Shown: positions 26,924-36,297, numbered from the stretch's first letter. The stretch: DNA of 42,930 bases from a bacterium (GCA_905221435.1 CAJNDD010000015.1:1-42930), one strand, 5' to 3'. Notes: generated from the letters alone by a model not told the origin. Translations and numbers: made by a program.

Positions 26924-27805
26924 ATGGCAATCGTTTCAGCAGAAAAATTTGTCCAAGCAGCTCGTGACAACGGTTATGCAGTTGGTGGATTTAACACAAA
27001 CAACCTTGAGTGGACTCAAGCTATCTTGCGTGCAGCAGAAGCTAAAAAAGCTCCAGTTTTGATCCAAACTTCAATGGGTGCTGCTAAATACATGGGTGGT
27101 TACAAAGTTGCTCGCAACTTGATCGCTAACCTTGTTGAGTCAATGGGTATCACTGTACCAGTAGCTATCCACCTTGACCACGGTCACTACGAAGATGCAC
27201 TTGAGTGTATTCAAGTTGGTTATACTTCAGTTATGTTTGACGGTTCACACCTTCCAGTTGAAGAAAACCTTGAAAAAGCTCGTAAAGTTGTAGAATTTGC
27301 TCACGCAAATGGTGTATCAGTAGAAGCTGAAGTTGGAACTATCGGTGGTGAAGAAGACGGAATCATCGGTGATGGTGAATTGGCTCCAATCGAAGATGCT
27401 AAAGCAATGGTTGCAACTGGTATCGACTTCTTGGCAGCTGGTATCGGTAACATCCACGGTCCATACCCTGCAAACTGGAAAGGTCTTCACCTTGACCACT
27501 TGCAAAAATTGACTGAAGCTGTACCAGGATTCCCAATCGTATTGCACGGTGGTTCAGGTATTCCTGATGACCAAATCCAAGCAGCTATCAAACTTGGTGT
27601 TGCAAAAGTTAACGTTAACACTGAATGCCAAATCGCATTCGCTAACGCAACTCGTAAATTTGCTCGTGACTACGAAGCAAACGAAGCAGAATACGACAAG
27701 AAGAAACTCTTCGATCCACGTAAATTCTTGGCTGACGGTGTAAAAGCTATCCAAGCATCAGTTGAAGAACGTATCGACGTATTCGGTTCAGAAGGTAAAG
27801 CTTAA
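26924..27805 (+). CDS. fba: class II fructose-bisphosphate aldolase
   Basis: This zinc aldolase of glycolysis cleaves fructose-1,6-bisphosphate to DHAP and glyceraldehyde-3-phosphate. The 293-residue protein has the class II signatures HLDHGHYED (metal and catalytic residues), EAEVGTIGGEED, GIGNIHGPYP and HGGSGIP, and ends GSEGKA. Codon use is strongly biased (GAA, AAC, GGT, ACT), as expected for a very highly expressed gene. GGAGG precedes the ATG. A second copy of its last 20 or so bases appears at 34177. Confidence 0.98.
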   Translation: MAIVSAEKFVQAARDNGYAVGGFNTNNLEWTQAILRAAEAKKAPVLIQTSMGAAKYMGGYKVARNLIANLVESMGITVPVAIHLDHGHYEDALECIQVGYTSVMFDGSHLPVEENLEKARKVVEFAHANGVSVEAEVGTIGGEEDGIIGDGELAPIEDAKAMVATGIDFLAAGIGNIHGPYPANWKGLHLDHLQKLTEAVPGFPIVLHGGSGIPDDQIQAAIKLGVAKVNVNTECQIAFANATRKFARDYEANEAEYDKKKLFDPRKFLADGVKAIQASVEERIDVFGSEGKA

Positions 27806-27807
27806 TC
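27785..27807 (+). repeat. direct repeat, left copy (3' end of fba)
   Basis: The last 21 bases of fba plus two following bases (starting GGTTCAGAAGGTAAAGC) recur exactly at 34177-34199. The terminator that follows each copy is also similar. The two copies bracket the accessory segment. Confidence 0.9.
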
Positions 27808-27828
27808 TAGTTTTGACCAATAAAATGA

Positions 27829-27855
27829 GACTTGTCCAGTGGGCAGGTCTTTTTT
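27829..27855 (+). terminator. fba terminator
   Basis: GACTTGTCC (27829-27837) pairs, with some G-T pairs, with GGGCAGGTC (27841-27849) and is followed by six T. Confidence 0.8.
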
Positions 27856-27923
27856 GATTTATTATTTTATAAAGTATTGACTAGTAGAATGAGATGATTT
27901 TACAGTTTTGAAGTAGTAGCAAG

Positions 27924-27957
27924 AAAAAATGCTAGATGAAAAAGTCTAGCATTTTTT
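27924..27957 (-). terminator. terminator of the Xre regulator gene
   Basis: A perfect 13-bp inverted repeat (AAAAAATGCTAGA at 27924-27936, TCTAGCATTTTTT at 27945-27957) touches the stop codon of the regulator. It is symmetric and could act on both strands. Confidence 0.85.
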
Positions 27958-28289
27958 TATTCTAAGGTTTCTAAGATAAGGTTGATGGCATTGAGTAGCT
28001 TTTTTCGTTTTGAAACAGGAAGCTCAGAAATCTGTTCGAATATTTTTGTCGTTTCAAAATCAGCGTCCTGGTTTTGAAAGTTAAAAAATTCAGCTTCTGT
28101 TACTTCTAAAGCAATAATAATTTTCTCTAATGTCTCCAGCTTTATGTTTAAATTTTTATTCTCTATATTGTAGATATAATTAATACCTAGATTTGCTTTC
28201 TCACTCAACTCCCACTGCGTCATTTTCTTTTGTTTTCTCAAGTAGCGTATTCGGAGAGAGATATGCTTTTGTAAATTGTATTTGTCCAT
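27957..28289 (-). CDS. Xre family helix-turn-helix regulator
   Basis: The 110-residue protein has an N-terminal HTH_3 domain (RIRYLRKQKKMTQWELSEKANLGINYIYNIENKNLNIKLETLEKI, residues about 13-60), followed by a short C-terminal region (FEQISELPVSKRKKLLNAI) that probably dimerises. The start has AGGGG just upstream. It is divergent from the SEC10/PgrA-like gene and shares its 140-base control region, so it may regulate that gene and itself. It is the first gene of the insert behind fba. Confidence 0.9.
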   Translation of the reverse strand: MDKYNLQKHISLRIRYLRKQKKMTQWELSEKANLGINYIYNIENKNLNIKLETLEKIIIALEVTEAEFFNFQNQDADFETTKIFEQISELPVSKRKKLLNAINLILETLE

Positions 28290-28371
28290 ATGAACCCCTA
28301 TCTTATTTATTCTAACTCTTAAATCATTACTAGGAATCCTATTTATATAGTTAAAAATATATCAAAACAAC

Positions 28372-28400
28372 TTTACAAAGTGGTTATTTTGTATTAAACT
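28372..28400 (+). promoter_or_regulatory. promoter of the SEC10/PgrA-like gene
   Basis: TTTACA (28372-28377) and TAAACT (28395-28400) are 17 bases apart, about 30 bases before the start codon, in the region shared with the divergent Xre gene. Confidence 0.5.
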
Positions 28401-28430
28401 AATGATAGAAGAACTTATAAGGAGTGAGAA

Positions 28431-30941
28431 ATGGATAAAAGAACAAAATGGAGCCTAGCGGTAGCTACTCTTGTTACCACCACGTTGACAAATATTGAAG
28501 TCGCTAATGCAAACGAATTAGCTAAGCAAGAAGTTTCTTCTCAAGTGGTAAGTGAGACAAGGAAAACTATAGAAGTAACCAAAGAACAGGTTGATAGTGC
28601 AAAAGCAAAAGTTGGTACTGCAAAAGATCGCGTTGAAACAGCAACCACAAACAATAAAAATGCAAATGAAGCTGTACAACAAACTTCTCAACAAGTAACT
28701 GATGCAATTAAAGCCGTAAAAGAAGCTGAAGCAAATCAAAACGCATCTACTGAAGCAATTAAAGGTGCGGAACAAGCAGTTACAACTGCACAACAACAAG
28801 TGGCTGAAGCTACTACACAACATTCAGTATCAAAAGATCAAGTAGATACTGTAAAACAAGATATTGATAAAAAAGCAGAAGATGTTAAAACCACAATAAA
28901 AGATGTTCATGAACAAGAAGCTAAAGTGGCTGCATCTCAAAAACAAGTAGAACAAGTTGAACAAAACCTAAATAGCATCAATGAGGTTGTAGCGAAAGAA
29001 GCCACACAAAAAGCACAAACAGCAGTAGAAACTGCAAAAACAAATGTCGCATCGGCAGAACGTACAGTAGAAACTGCTAAGACTGTAGATGAAGCACGTC
29101 TTACTGAAATTACGAATGCTGAAGAAGCTGTTAAAACAGCTACAACCGATAATGTAGTTGCGAATAAAACGGTTGCAGATAAAGAAGCAGAAGTAACTAG
29201 TTCGGAAACGAATGTTACAACTGCACAAAAAGCATTTGATGAAGCAACCGCACAATTAAAAGCACTTACTGATCAAGTCATCAATACACTCACACTGAAT
29301 GACAAATACATTAAGGCACTTAAATCTGATGATGAAGCAACGCTTGCAAAAATCAATGAAGAGCTAAATGTTCAAAATGAATTTAAGTCAAATAACGCAG
29401 ATAAATTGCGTAAAATTGATGTCCGTCATCTAACCGATGAACAAAAACGTGAATTAAATCAATTTGCAGCTGATCTTATCAATCAAGTTCGCAAACAATA
29501 CGGTTCACCACTCGTTAAGGTTACGAAAGGTTCTATTGATTTTGCAAATACAGTTGTACGTAGAGATGAAGCAAATGGTTATCAAATAGATGACGAGCAT
29601 GATATAAAAGTTATCAATAAAGTGGCTCGCGAGTTTGGTCTGTATGATGGTGGAAACCTTCAATTCTATGAAAATCTATTTTCATATGGATTTAATGATG
29701 ATGAATATGAAAATGAGTATAAGAATTTAGGTGTGAATGCTGACTAATTCTATACAAAAACTATGGATGAAGCTAAAGAACGCATTTATAAATCACTTAA
29801 AACCTTCTTGTTCAATGGTTATGAATGGCAACATGCTCGTAGCATTCTTGGATACACAAATGAACCAGCATATCTAGGTGTATCCATTGGTCATGGTCTT
29901 GCAGTCGGTAAAACACATTTTGAATTGGTACGTCCTGATTACATTCAAGATAAATCTAAATTTGATACAACAGAGGTAGAATTGGATAACCCAACTGCTC
30001 GTATTGAAAAAGCAAAAGAAGCTGTAAAACATACAGAAGAAACATTGAATACTGCAAAATCAGAACTCGATTCTAAGGAAACGGCTCTTGAAACTGCGAA
30101 ATCACGCGCGGCTGAAACAAATAAAGCACTTAAAACTGCCAAAGAACGTTTGAAAGCTGCAAAAGCTGTCAAGAAACAAATCCCTGAAGCAATGGCTCAA
30201 CTAGTGGCTGCAAAAGATAATCTCATTCAAGCTGAAGAAGCAAAAGAAGTAGCAGATGAAAATCTCAAATCACTTTCTAAATCAAAAGAAGAAAAAGAAC
30301 AAGCTCTTGCTGATGCAAAAGAAAAACTAGCTAGTGATCAAGAGGAATTGGCGAAACGTAAAGACGTTCTTGCTACCGTAGAAAAGGCTTATGCTGAAAC
30401 TGCTGAAAACTTGAAAACTGCAGAAGAAAACTTCCGAATCACAGCTGATGTATTGAAAGCTGCTCAAGTTGTACTTAAACAGGCTCAAGATAAGGTTGAT
30501 GCGCTTAAGAATACTCCTCAACGACTTGAAGAAGCTACAAAAGTACTCAAACAAGCTGAACTTGACTATACAAAAGCACTTGAATTGCAACGTACAAGTG
30601 AAGCTGAATTGAAAGGTGCACAACTTGAACTTGATAATGCAGTGCATGAATATAATGTTTTAAAAGCTCAATATGACGCCTATCAAGCAACAGTGAAACC
30701 TGATACTAAACTATCTGAAGGTACTAGACAATTTGTAGAAGTTAAAGATAATAAAGAGCACTCTCTTAAAGCGGAAAAAGTGGTTCAACGTACGAATCAA
30801 GTGGTGACATATAGTCGTGTAGCTCGAAATCAAGAATTGCCTAAAACGGGTAGTATAAGTTCTGTTTTAACGATGTTAGGCTTAGGTGTATTAGGTCTGA
30901 TTGGAATAGCATATCCGAAGAGCAAAAAAGAGGATAGATGA
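28431..30941 (+). pseudogene. SEC10/PgrA-type LPXTG surface protein interrupted by one in-frame stop
   Basis: A TAA at 29745-29747 splits one continuous frame into 438 residues (28431-29747) and a downstream part whose first ATG is at 29763. There is no frameshift: both halves share the frame. The first half has a signal peptide (cleavage near VANA-NE), long Lys/Glu/Ala/Thr coiled coils and the start of the SEC10/PgrA domain (LRKIDVRHLTDEQKRELNQF). The second half completes that domain (HARSILGYTNEPAYLGVSIG), adds more coiled coil and ends with LPKTG, a hydrophobic segment and KSKKEDR. Related proteins are enterococcal surface-exclusion and adhesion factors. A single change such as CAA to TAA would explain it; a sequencing error or readthrough is possible. 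Confidence 0.85.
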
Positions 30942-32026
30942 TGAAAAAAGTCAATTTATTTATTTCCTTGCTATTCTCACTTGTTTTACTAATAGCGTGT
31001 GATAAGGGACTTAACGGTGTTTATGAAGGAAAAAATGGGATAGTTTCTTTTCATTTGGAGATTAAGGATAAAGTAGCATCTTTGAAAATGAACGCCTTAA
31101 TTGTTGAGGATAATGTGGATTTGTCTGTTGATTCTAAAAACAAGGAGTTAACTGGAACATATAGAGATGATGAAGTAAGTCTGTCTTATGAAATAACAGA
31201 GGATGCTCTAACTTTAACACCGAAAAATTCAGGAGCTTTGAAGATTACCCAAAATTCGGTTGTATTGAAAAAAATAGCTGGAAATGACGAAAAAGAATCA
31301 AATAAACAAGCCTCTCCCACTTTGAGTAAAGAAATTGAAAATTCAACAAAATCATTAACTAACGAAAGTTCGCAAAGCAGTAGTTCAACAAAAGAAAGTT
31401 CCTCGACTGCTTTGGATGTGACCTCTATTCAGTCAGGAGAGTTTTCTAGTCTAGTTGGAACGTGGCAGAATGCTAATGGTAAGGTTTTGAAATTTGATAG
31501 TCATGGTCTTGTTGAGCCTCAAGATATGCGATTGAATATAAACTGCTCTACTCTTAAAGAGGGGATTTTGAAGGCTAGTTTACAACATGAATTTACGGGT
31601 TCAATGATTTACTTCGCACCTAGCGGAACGGTTTTTCCAGATGGAGTTGACGGAAAACGTGATGCTTCTGATAGTTCTAAAGATCGAATCTGGGCTGGGC
31701 AACAAGGAATATTTTCAGATAAAAATGTGTTTTATTACAAGATGAGTTCGAAACTTTTAGATACGATGGAAACTACTGAAAAACGTAGTGGATATGACGC
31801 ACGTAAACGGCGTGATACCGGTGTTTGGCTAAGTGGTGGACAGTCATCTGTTGACTATGTAAATGAAAAGTTGGGCTTCAAAGAGCGTGAAGTATTTGCA
31901 GGAAACTACGGTATGACAGATGAGATTCCTTATAACGCAGTGCATAGCCCAGACGGTTCTGTGGTTTGGGTCTATCAAAATGGAGTAATTACCGATAAAG
32001 ATGGACAAATCGTATATGAACCATGA
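30938..32026 (+). CDS. lipoprotein with DUF6287-like domain
   Basis: The 362-residue protein has a lipoprotein signal peptide with lipobox LIAC (lipidated Cys about residue 21), a beta-rich N-terminal domain (GVYEGKNGIVSFHLEIKD), a Ser/Thr-rich linker at about 130-160, then a domain starting FSSLVGTWQNANGKVLKF with APSGTVFPDGVDG and RIWAGQQ. That domain closely parallels one in the protein at 37551-38450 and matches what I recall as DUF6287. Function unknown. The ATGA start overlaps the stop of the surface protein gene, so the two were translated in step. Confidence 0.85.
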   Translation: MMKKVNLFISLLFSLVLLIACDKGLNGVYEGKNGIVSFHLEIKDKVASLKMNALIVEDNVDLSVDSKNKELTGTYRDDEVSLSYEITEDALTLTPKNSGALKITQNSVVLKKIAGNDEKESNKQASPTLSKEIENSTKSLTNESSQSSSSTKESSSTALDVTSIQSGEFSSLVGTWQNANGKVLKFDSHGLVEPQDMRLNINCSTLKEGILKASLQHEFTGSMIYFAPSGTVFPDGVDGKRDASDSSKDRIWAGQQGIFSDKNVFYYKMSSKLLDTMETTEKRSGYDARKRRDTGVWLSGGQSSVDYVNEKLGFKEREVFAGNYGMTDEIPYNAVHSPDGSVVWVYQNGVITDKDGQIVYEP

Positions 32027-32059
32027 TTGGGAGTTAGTAGAAAGAAAAAGGAAATAGAA

Positions 32060-32632
32060 ATGACGAGAGAGGAAATTTTACAATATTTACAAGAGAAACG
32101 AGAGCTGACTGCCCCAGTAGCAATAACTTTGAAAAATTTACGAGAAAAACAGAGTAAATTAACGAAAGCTAAGCAGTTTTTAGGAAAGACTATTATTACA
32201 ATGTTTGTACTTACTTTACTAATTTTGATTACTAATAGCGGTAGAGGTTTGGAACGTTTTGTATTTTTGGTGATAGGGATAGTACTATTTGGTGGTCGTC
32301 AGTTATTTTTGATACAACCGGCAGAGGAGGAAGTAGCGCAAGCTCAGAAATTACATAATACAGAAATTAGTCAATCAGGGTACATTAATGGGAAAAAGAA
32401 TTTTCCAGAGAAATTTTATAATTATAGTGATACTTACCGTCTTTATAAACTGGTTGAAGAGGGACGCGCTTTGACGTTGCAGGAGGCATATAATCTTTTA
32501 GAAACACAGCAATTTCAAGAAAGTCAACTCTCTATTCAGGAAGAAACTCGGGCTTTACAACACGATATTGCCAGTTCGGCACGTGTTGCAGCTATTGGTT
32601 CTGTTATTTCGGCATTTAATACGAGGAAGTAA
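32060..32632 (+). CDS. small membrane protein of unknown function
   Basis: From ATG 32060 the protein has 190 residues: a charged helical N-terminus, two membrane helices (about 42-60 and 68-84: TIITMFVLTLLILIT and FVFLVIGIVLFGGRQLFLI) and a long cytoplasmic helical tail. I chose 32060 because AAAGGAAATAGAA precedes it; an upstream TTG at 32027 would give an unlikely N-terminus. It follows the lipoprotein gene by 33 bases and is probably in the same operon. No known family recognised. Confidence 0.8.
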   Translation: MTREEILQYLQEKRELTAPVAITLKNLREKQSKLTKAKQFLGKTIITMFVLTLLILITNSGRGLERFVFLVIGIVLFGGRQLFLIQPAEEEVAQAQKLHNTEISQSGYINGKKNFPEKFYNYSDTYRLYKLVEEGRALTLQEAYNLLETQQFQESQLSIQEETRALQHDIASSARVAAIGSVISAFNTRK

Positions 32633-33189
32633 CAAAGGGTTTCTCTCATTCTATTAATTGGTATGTTAAGTTGAGTGAATGATGCAAAAGCGTCGATAGA
32701 AGGGAATGAAATTAAATACCCCGAATTTCTGACAATCAGACTTATTTCAGAAAGTGACAGCCTATGTATCATGGTTGTGTATATATTTCATATCTTTGTT
32801 AAGGCTTAGATAACTCTATACTCTAATGTTATTAAAATCTATGTTTTGTTTGACTACAAAATATTTTAATGTTTTGTAAATAAACTGATCAAAAAATAGT
32901 TATAAGAATCGACTAGAGATAAACATCTCCTCATAATACATGTTTTTTAAGGTAATTATACAAATGAGGTCGGGACAAAAAATCTCGACCTCGTTTTTTT
33001 AAGAAATGAGATTTTGCTAATAATTTAATTTTCTATATTCACAACTTTCACTAAACAAATGGATTGTTGGGATCTCGCTGTGTTGGAACTGCTTGGTTAA
33101 CCGTTTTCCACCTCGCGGTTATTTTTTGTTGTCTAGACTTGTTTTATGAACAACCCAATAGTAGAATTTCTTTTTCAGGAAATGTTAAA
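32633..33189 (+). other. intergenic region without genes
   Basis: No credible coding frame is seen in this 557-base stretch. It holds a terminator at 32966-33000 and a weaker hairpin AACCG/CGGTT followed by ATTTTTT at about 33099-33127. The composition is AT-rich; remnants of an older gene cannot be excluded. Confidence 0.6.
32966..33000 (+). terminator. terminator-like hairpin in the intergenic region
   Basis: GAGGTCGGGA (32966-32975) pairs with TCTCGACCTC (32983-32992), one mismatch, followed by GTTTTTTT. This type of GAGGTCG hairpin is common in Mitis-group streptococci. No gene abuts it. Confidence 0.7.
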
Positions 33190-33226
33190 TTGACAAGTAA
33201 TGTAAAATGATATACAATTACATTAC
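33190..33226 (+). promoter_or_regulatory. promoter and palindromic operator of the toxin-antitoxin pair
   Basis: TTGACA (33190-33195) and TACAAT (33213-33218) are 17 bases apart. A perfect 9-bp inverted repeat, GTAATGTAA (33197-33205) and TTACATTAC (33218-33226), covers the spacer and -10. This is the expected layout for autorepression by a ribbon-helix-helix antitoxin. Confidence 0.8.
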
Positions 33227-33249
33227 AACTATTAAAGGAGGCGATAAAA

Positions 33250-33555
33250 ATGGGAAAAACAGCTACAATTAATGTTCGAGTTGATGAAGCAGATAAACAA
33301 TCAGCTGAACAAGTCTTGAAACAACTTGGAATGCCAATGTCGACATTAGTTACCCTATTATTGAAGCAGGTATCATTAACAAAAAGTATTCCATTTGATA
33401 TCTCATTACCAGAAGCACCTTCATCAGTGAGTGTAGAAGGAATGGCTTCGGATGAATTTGGACAAATGATGATTGAAGCTTATCAAGAAGCAGAGAATGG
33501 TACAGCTAGACCTGCTGTTGATTTCTTTAAAGAATTTAGAGAAAAACACGCATGA
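33250..33555 (+). CDS. relB: type II antitoxin, RelB/DinJ family
   Basis: The 101-residue antitoxin has the RelB/DinJ N-terminus (KTATINVRVDEADKQSAEQVLKQLGMPMSTLVTLLLKQV), a ribbon-helix-helix that binds DNA, and a C-terminal arm (FFKEFREKHA) for toxin binding. AAAGGAGG precedes the ATG. It overlaps the toxin gene by 4 bases, so antitoxin and toxin translation are coupled. The palindrome in its promoter is the likely operator. Confidence 0.93.
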   Translation: MGKTATINVRVDEADKQSAEQVLKQLGMPMSTLVTLLLKQVSLTKSIPFDISLPEAPSSVSVEGMASDEFGQMMIEAYQEAENGTARPAVDFFKEFREKHA

Positions 33556-33887
33556 GAAAAGTAGCAATTACCATTTTAAAGCGAGCTGAGCAGGATATGG
33601 AAGATATCTATCATTACATTGCTGATAAATTACAATCCCCACAGTCTGCTATGGGCCAATTTGAAGCTATCGCAAAGGCGATTCAGACCTTAGAAATATT
33701 TCCTGAAAGATGTGCGGTTGTGGAGGAATTGCTCAGTTTAGATATAAAAGTTAGACGATTACTGGTAAAGAATTATTCAGTTTTCTATCGGATTGACAAT
33801 GATACAGTTACCGTGTTAAGAGTATTGCATCAATCAAGTAGTTTGGATAGATTGTTAAACGAAATTGGAACTGAGAATGGAGAATAA
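33552..33887 (+). CDS. type II toxin, RelE/ParE family
   Basis: The 111-residue toxin has the RelE/ParE fold signature: ILKRAEQDMEDIYHYIADKL at the start, then IKVRRLLVKNYSVFYRIDNDTVTVLRVLHQSS. In RelE-type members it cleaves mRNA in the ribosome; in ParE-type members it poisons gyrase. The sequence does not decide between these, but pairing with a RelB/DinJ antitoxin and the RRLLVKNYSVFYRI strand favour the RelE/YafQ side. It is the last gene of the insert behind fba and may stabilise it. Confidence 0.9.
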   Translation: MRKVAITILKRAEQDMEDIYHYIADKLQSPQSAMGQFEAIAKAIQTLEIFPERCAVVEELLSLDIKVRRLLVKNYSVFYRIDNDTVTVLRVLHQSSSLDRLLNEIGTENGE

Positions 33888-34176
33888 ACCCTCTATTTCA
33901 ATCAAATCAAACTCATTTAAATTCTTGAAATGAGAGAGCATATAAAATTATCAGTTGTTGGTATCAAATTATTTTAAAATCACTAAAAACTACAATTTTA
34001 TCAGATAAGTTCTTACAATTTGTGGCAAAAGTATTTTACAAATTCGCCTGAGTTTTGTCGCACTTTTTAAGAACTAAAGGGAATAATGAAGTATCCTTCC
34101 TATATGGTGTAGGTGGATAAATGTCTAAATATAGCACTTTTCAGTGTAATATGAAACATCGCAACCAACTAGTTTG

Positions 34177-34199
34177 GGTTCAGAAGGTAAAGCTTAATC
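34177..34199 (+). repeat. direct repeat, right copy (3' end of fba)
   Basis: This is an exact copy of 27785-27807 (codons for GSEGKA and stop), here without the rest of fba. The following sequence resembles the fba terminator region. It marks the right junction of the inserted segment. Confidence 0.9.
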
Positions 34200-34222
34200 G
34201 GGCTGAACTATATAAAACAGAA

Positions 34223-34247
34223 ACCTGACCATCGGGCAGGTCTTTTT
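34223..34247 (+). terminator. second, diverged fba-type terminator
   Basis: ACCTG (34223-34227) and CAGGT (34237-34241) flank a loop and precede CTTTTT. The GGGCAGGTCTTTTT part matches the terminator behind fba. Confidence 0.65.
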
Positions 34248-34339
34248 GGTGTTTTAAGGAAACTATTAAACCAGAATTTTTGATTAAAACTATTATTTTA
34301 AGAGTAAAATCTCTAATTTCATAATCTATAGGCAAACGC

Positions 34340-34368
34340 TTGCATTCCGTTTTTTATTGGACTATAAT
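34340..34368 (+). promoter_or_regulatory. promoter of the ABC-2 exporter operon
   Basis: TTGCAT (34340-34345) and TATAAT (34363-34368) are 17 bases apart. The leader of about 110 bases contains GTAAGGA (34418-34424) and its complement TCCTTAC (34462-34468), a possible folded structure. Confidence 0.75.
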
Positions 34369-34483
34369 AGGTTGGTATAAAGCTTTCTGTAATAACAAAA
34401 TGTAGAAGGTGTAGAAAGTAAGGATTTAGAATATTTGTAGTTAAAAATACAATGTTGTTATTCCTTACGGTAGGGAGATAGAT

Positions 34484-35476
34484 ATGGCAATGATAGAAGT
34501 GGAACATCTTCAGAAAAATTTTGTAAAGACTGTCAAGGAGCCGGGGTTAAAGGGGGCTTTACGCTCCTTTATTCATCCTGAAAAGCAGACCTTTGAAGCG
34601 GTCAAGGATTTGACCTTCGAGGTACCCAAGGGCCAGATTCTAGGCTTTATCGGAGCCAATGGTGCTGGGAAGTCGACAACTATTAAGATGCTGACCGGGA
34701 TTTTGAAACCGACATCTGGTTTTTGTCGGATTAACGGCAAGATTCCGCAGGATAATCGCCAGGACTATGTTAAGGATATTGGGGTGGTCTTTGGACAACG
34801 CACCCAGCTATGGTGGGATTTGGCTCTGCAAGAGACCTATACGGTGTTAAAAGAGATTTACGATGTGCCGGACTCGCTCTTTCATAAGCGAATGGATTTT
34901 TTAAATGAAGTCTTGGATTTGAAGGACTTTATCAAGGATCCCGTGCGAACTCTTTCACTGGGTCAACGGATGCGGGCGGATATTGCAGCCTCCTTGCTCC
35001 ACAATCCCAAGGTTCTCTTTTTAGATGAGCCGACCATTGGCTTGGATGTGTCGGTCAAGGACAATATTCGTCGGGCCATTACCCAAATCAATCAAGAGGA
35101 AGAAACAACTATTCTCTTGACCACTCACGATCTGAGTGATATTGAACAGCTCTGTGATCGGATTTTCATGATTGATAAGGGGCAGGAGATTTTTGATGGA
35201 ACGGTGAGCCAACTCAAGGAGACCTTTGGCAAGATGAAGACTCTTTCCTTTGAATTGGTGCCAGGGCAAAGTCATCTCGTCTCTCACTATGAAGGTCTAC
35301 CTGATATGACCATTGATAGACAAGGAAATAGCCTCAATATTGAATTTGATAGTTCCCGCTACCAGTCAGCTGATATTATCAAGCAAACCCTGTCTGATTT
35401 TGAAATCCGTGATTTGAAGATGGTGGATACGGATATTGAGGATATTATCCGTCGCTTCTACCGAAAGGAGCTCTAA
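34484..35476 (+). CDS. ABC-2 type transporter ATP-binding protein
   Basis: This is the ATPase of a three-gene exporter. The 330-residue protein has Walker A GANGAGKST (about residues 57-65), signature LSLGQRMRAD, Walker B VLFLDEPTIGLD and the H-loop TTHD, plus a C-terminal domain of about 90 residues typical of the COG4586 group. The substrate is unknown. AGGGAG precedes the ATG. The two permease genes follow at once. Confidence 0.92.
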   Translation: MAMIEVEHLQKNFVKTVKEPGLKGALRSFIHPEKQTFEAVKDLTFEVPKGQILGFIGANGAGKSTTIKMLTGILKPTSGFCRINGKIPQDNRQDYVKDIGVVFGQRTQLWWDLALQETYTVLKEIYDVPDSLFHKRMDFLNEVLDLKDFIKDPVRTLSLGQRMRADIAASLLHNPKVLFLDEPTIGLDVSVKDNIRRAITQINQEEETTILLTTHDLSDIEQLCDRIFMIDKGQEIFDGTVSQLKETFGKMKTLSFELVPGQSHLVSHYEGLPDMTIDRQGNSLNIEFDSSRYQSADIIKQTLSDFEIRDLKMVDTDIEDIIRRFYRKEL

Positions 35477-35477
35477 G

Positions 35478-36296
35478 ATGGTCAAATTGTGGAGACGTTA
35501 TAAACCCTTTATCAATGCGGGGATTCAGGAGTTGATTACCTATCGAGTCAACTTTATTCTCTATCGGATTGGCGATGTCATGGGGGCCTTTGTTGCGTTT
35601 TATCTCTGGAAGGCTGTCTTTGATTCCTCGCAGGAGTCTTTGATTCAGGGATTCAGTATGGCAGATATCACCCTATACATCATCATGAGTTTTGTGACCA
35701 ATCTTTTGACCAAGTCGGATAGCTCTTTTATGATTGGGGAGGAGGTCAAGGACGGATCCATTATCATGCGCTTGCTGCGACCAGTGCATTTTGCGGCTTC
35801 GTACCTCTTTACAGAGCTTGGATCTAAGTGGTTGATTTTTATTTCTGTTGGACTGCCATTTTTAAGTGTTATTGTCTTGATGAAAATCTTATCTGGGCAA
35901 GGGATTGTAGAAGTGCTGGGACTAACTACCCTTTATCTTTTTAGCTTAACACTGGCCTATCTGATTAACTTTTTCTTTAATATCTGCTTTGGATTTTCAG
36001 CCTTTGTATTTAAAAATCTATGGGGTTCCAATCTACTTAAGACTTCCATAGTGGCCTTTATGTCTGGGAATTTGATTCCCTTGGCTTTCTTTCCCAAAGT
36101 GGTTTCAGATATTCTGTCCTTCTTGCCTTTCTCATCTTTGATCTACACTCCGGTCATGATCATTGTTGGGAAATACGATGCTAGTCAGATTCTTCAGGCG
36201 CTTTTGCTACAATTCTTCTGGCTTATAGTAATGGTGGGCTTGTCTCAGTTGATTTGGAAACGAGTCCAGTCATTCATTACCATTCAGGGAGGTTAG
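35478..36296 (+). CDS. ABC-2 type transporter permease, first subunit
   Basis: The 272-residue membrane protein has about six helices, beginning MVKLWRRYKPFINAGIQELI, of the ABC2_membrane_6 type (COG4587). The start at 35478 has AAGGAG seven bases upstream, immediately after the ATPase stop; a longer frame beginning at 35436 would overlap the ATPase. It ends 1 base before the next gene. It presumably forms a heterodimeric channel with the following protein. Confidence 0.9.
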   Translation: MVKLWRRYKPFINAGIQELITYRVNFILYRIGDVMGAFVAFYLWKAVFDSSQESLIQGFSMADITLYIIMSFVTNLLTKSDSSFMIGEEVKDGSIIMRLLRPVHFAASYLFTELGSKWLIFISVGLPFLSVIVLMKILSGQGIVEVLGLTTLYLFSLTLAYLINFFFNICFGFSAFVFKNLWGSNLLKTSIVAFMSGNLIPLAFFPKVVSDILSFLPFSSLIYTPVMIIVGKYDASQILQALLLQFFWLIVMVGLSQLIWKRVQSFITIQGG

Positions 36297-36297
36297 T

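Larger units (their letters stand above)
33888..34339 (+). other. intergenic region containing the right insert junction
   Basis: No gene is seen. The first 289 bases are AT-rich without recognised signals. The right copy of the fba tail and its terminator lie at 34177-34247. The remaining bases up to the next promoter are also empty. Confidence 0.6.

Noticed and set aside
28518..28823. Minus-strand frames opposite the coiled-coil repeats of the LPXTG protein
   Set aside because: They are low-complexity Cys/Phe-rich shadows of Lys/Glu/Ala-rich coding sequence.
27809..34176. Complete integrative element behind fba
   Set aside because: No integrase, relaxase or excision gene is visible, so only an insert bounded by direct repeats can be supported.
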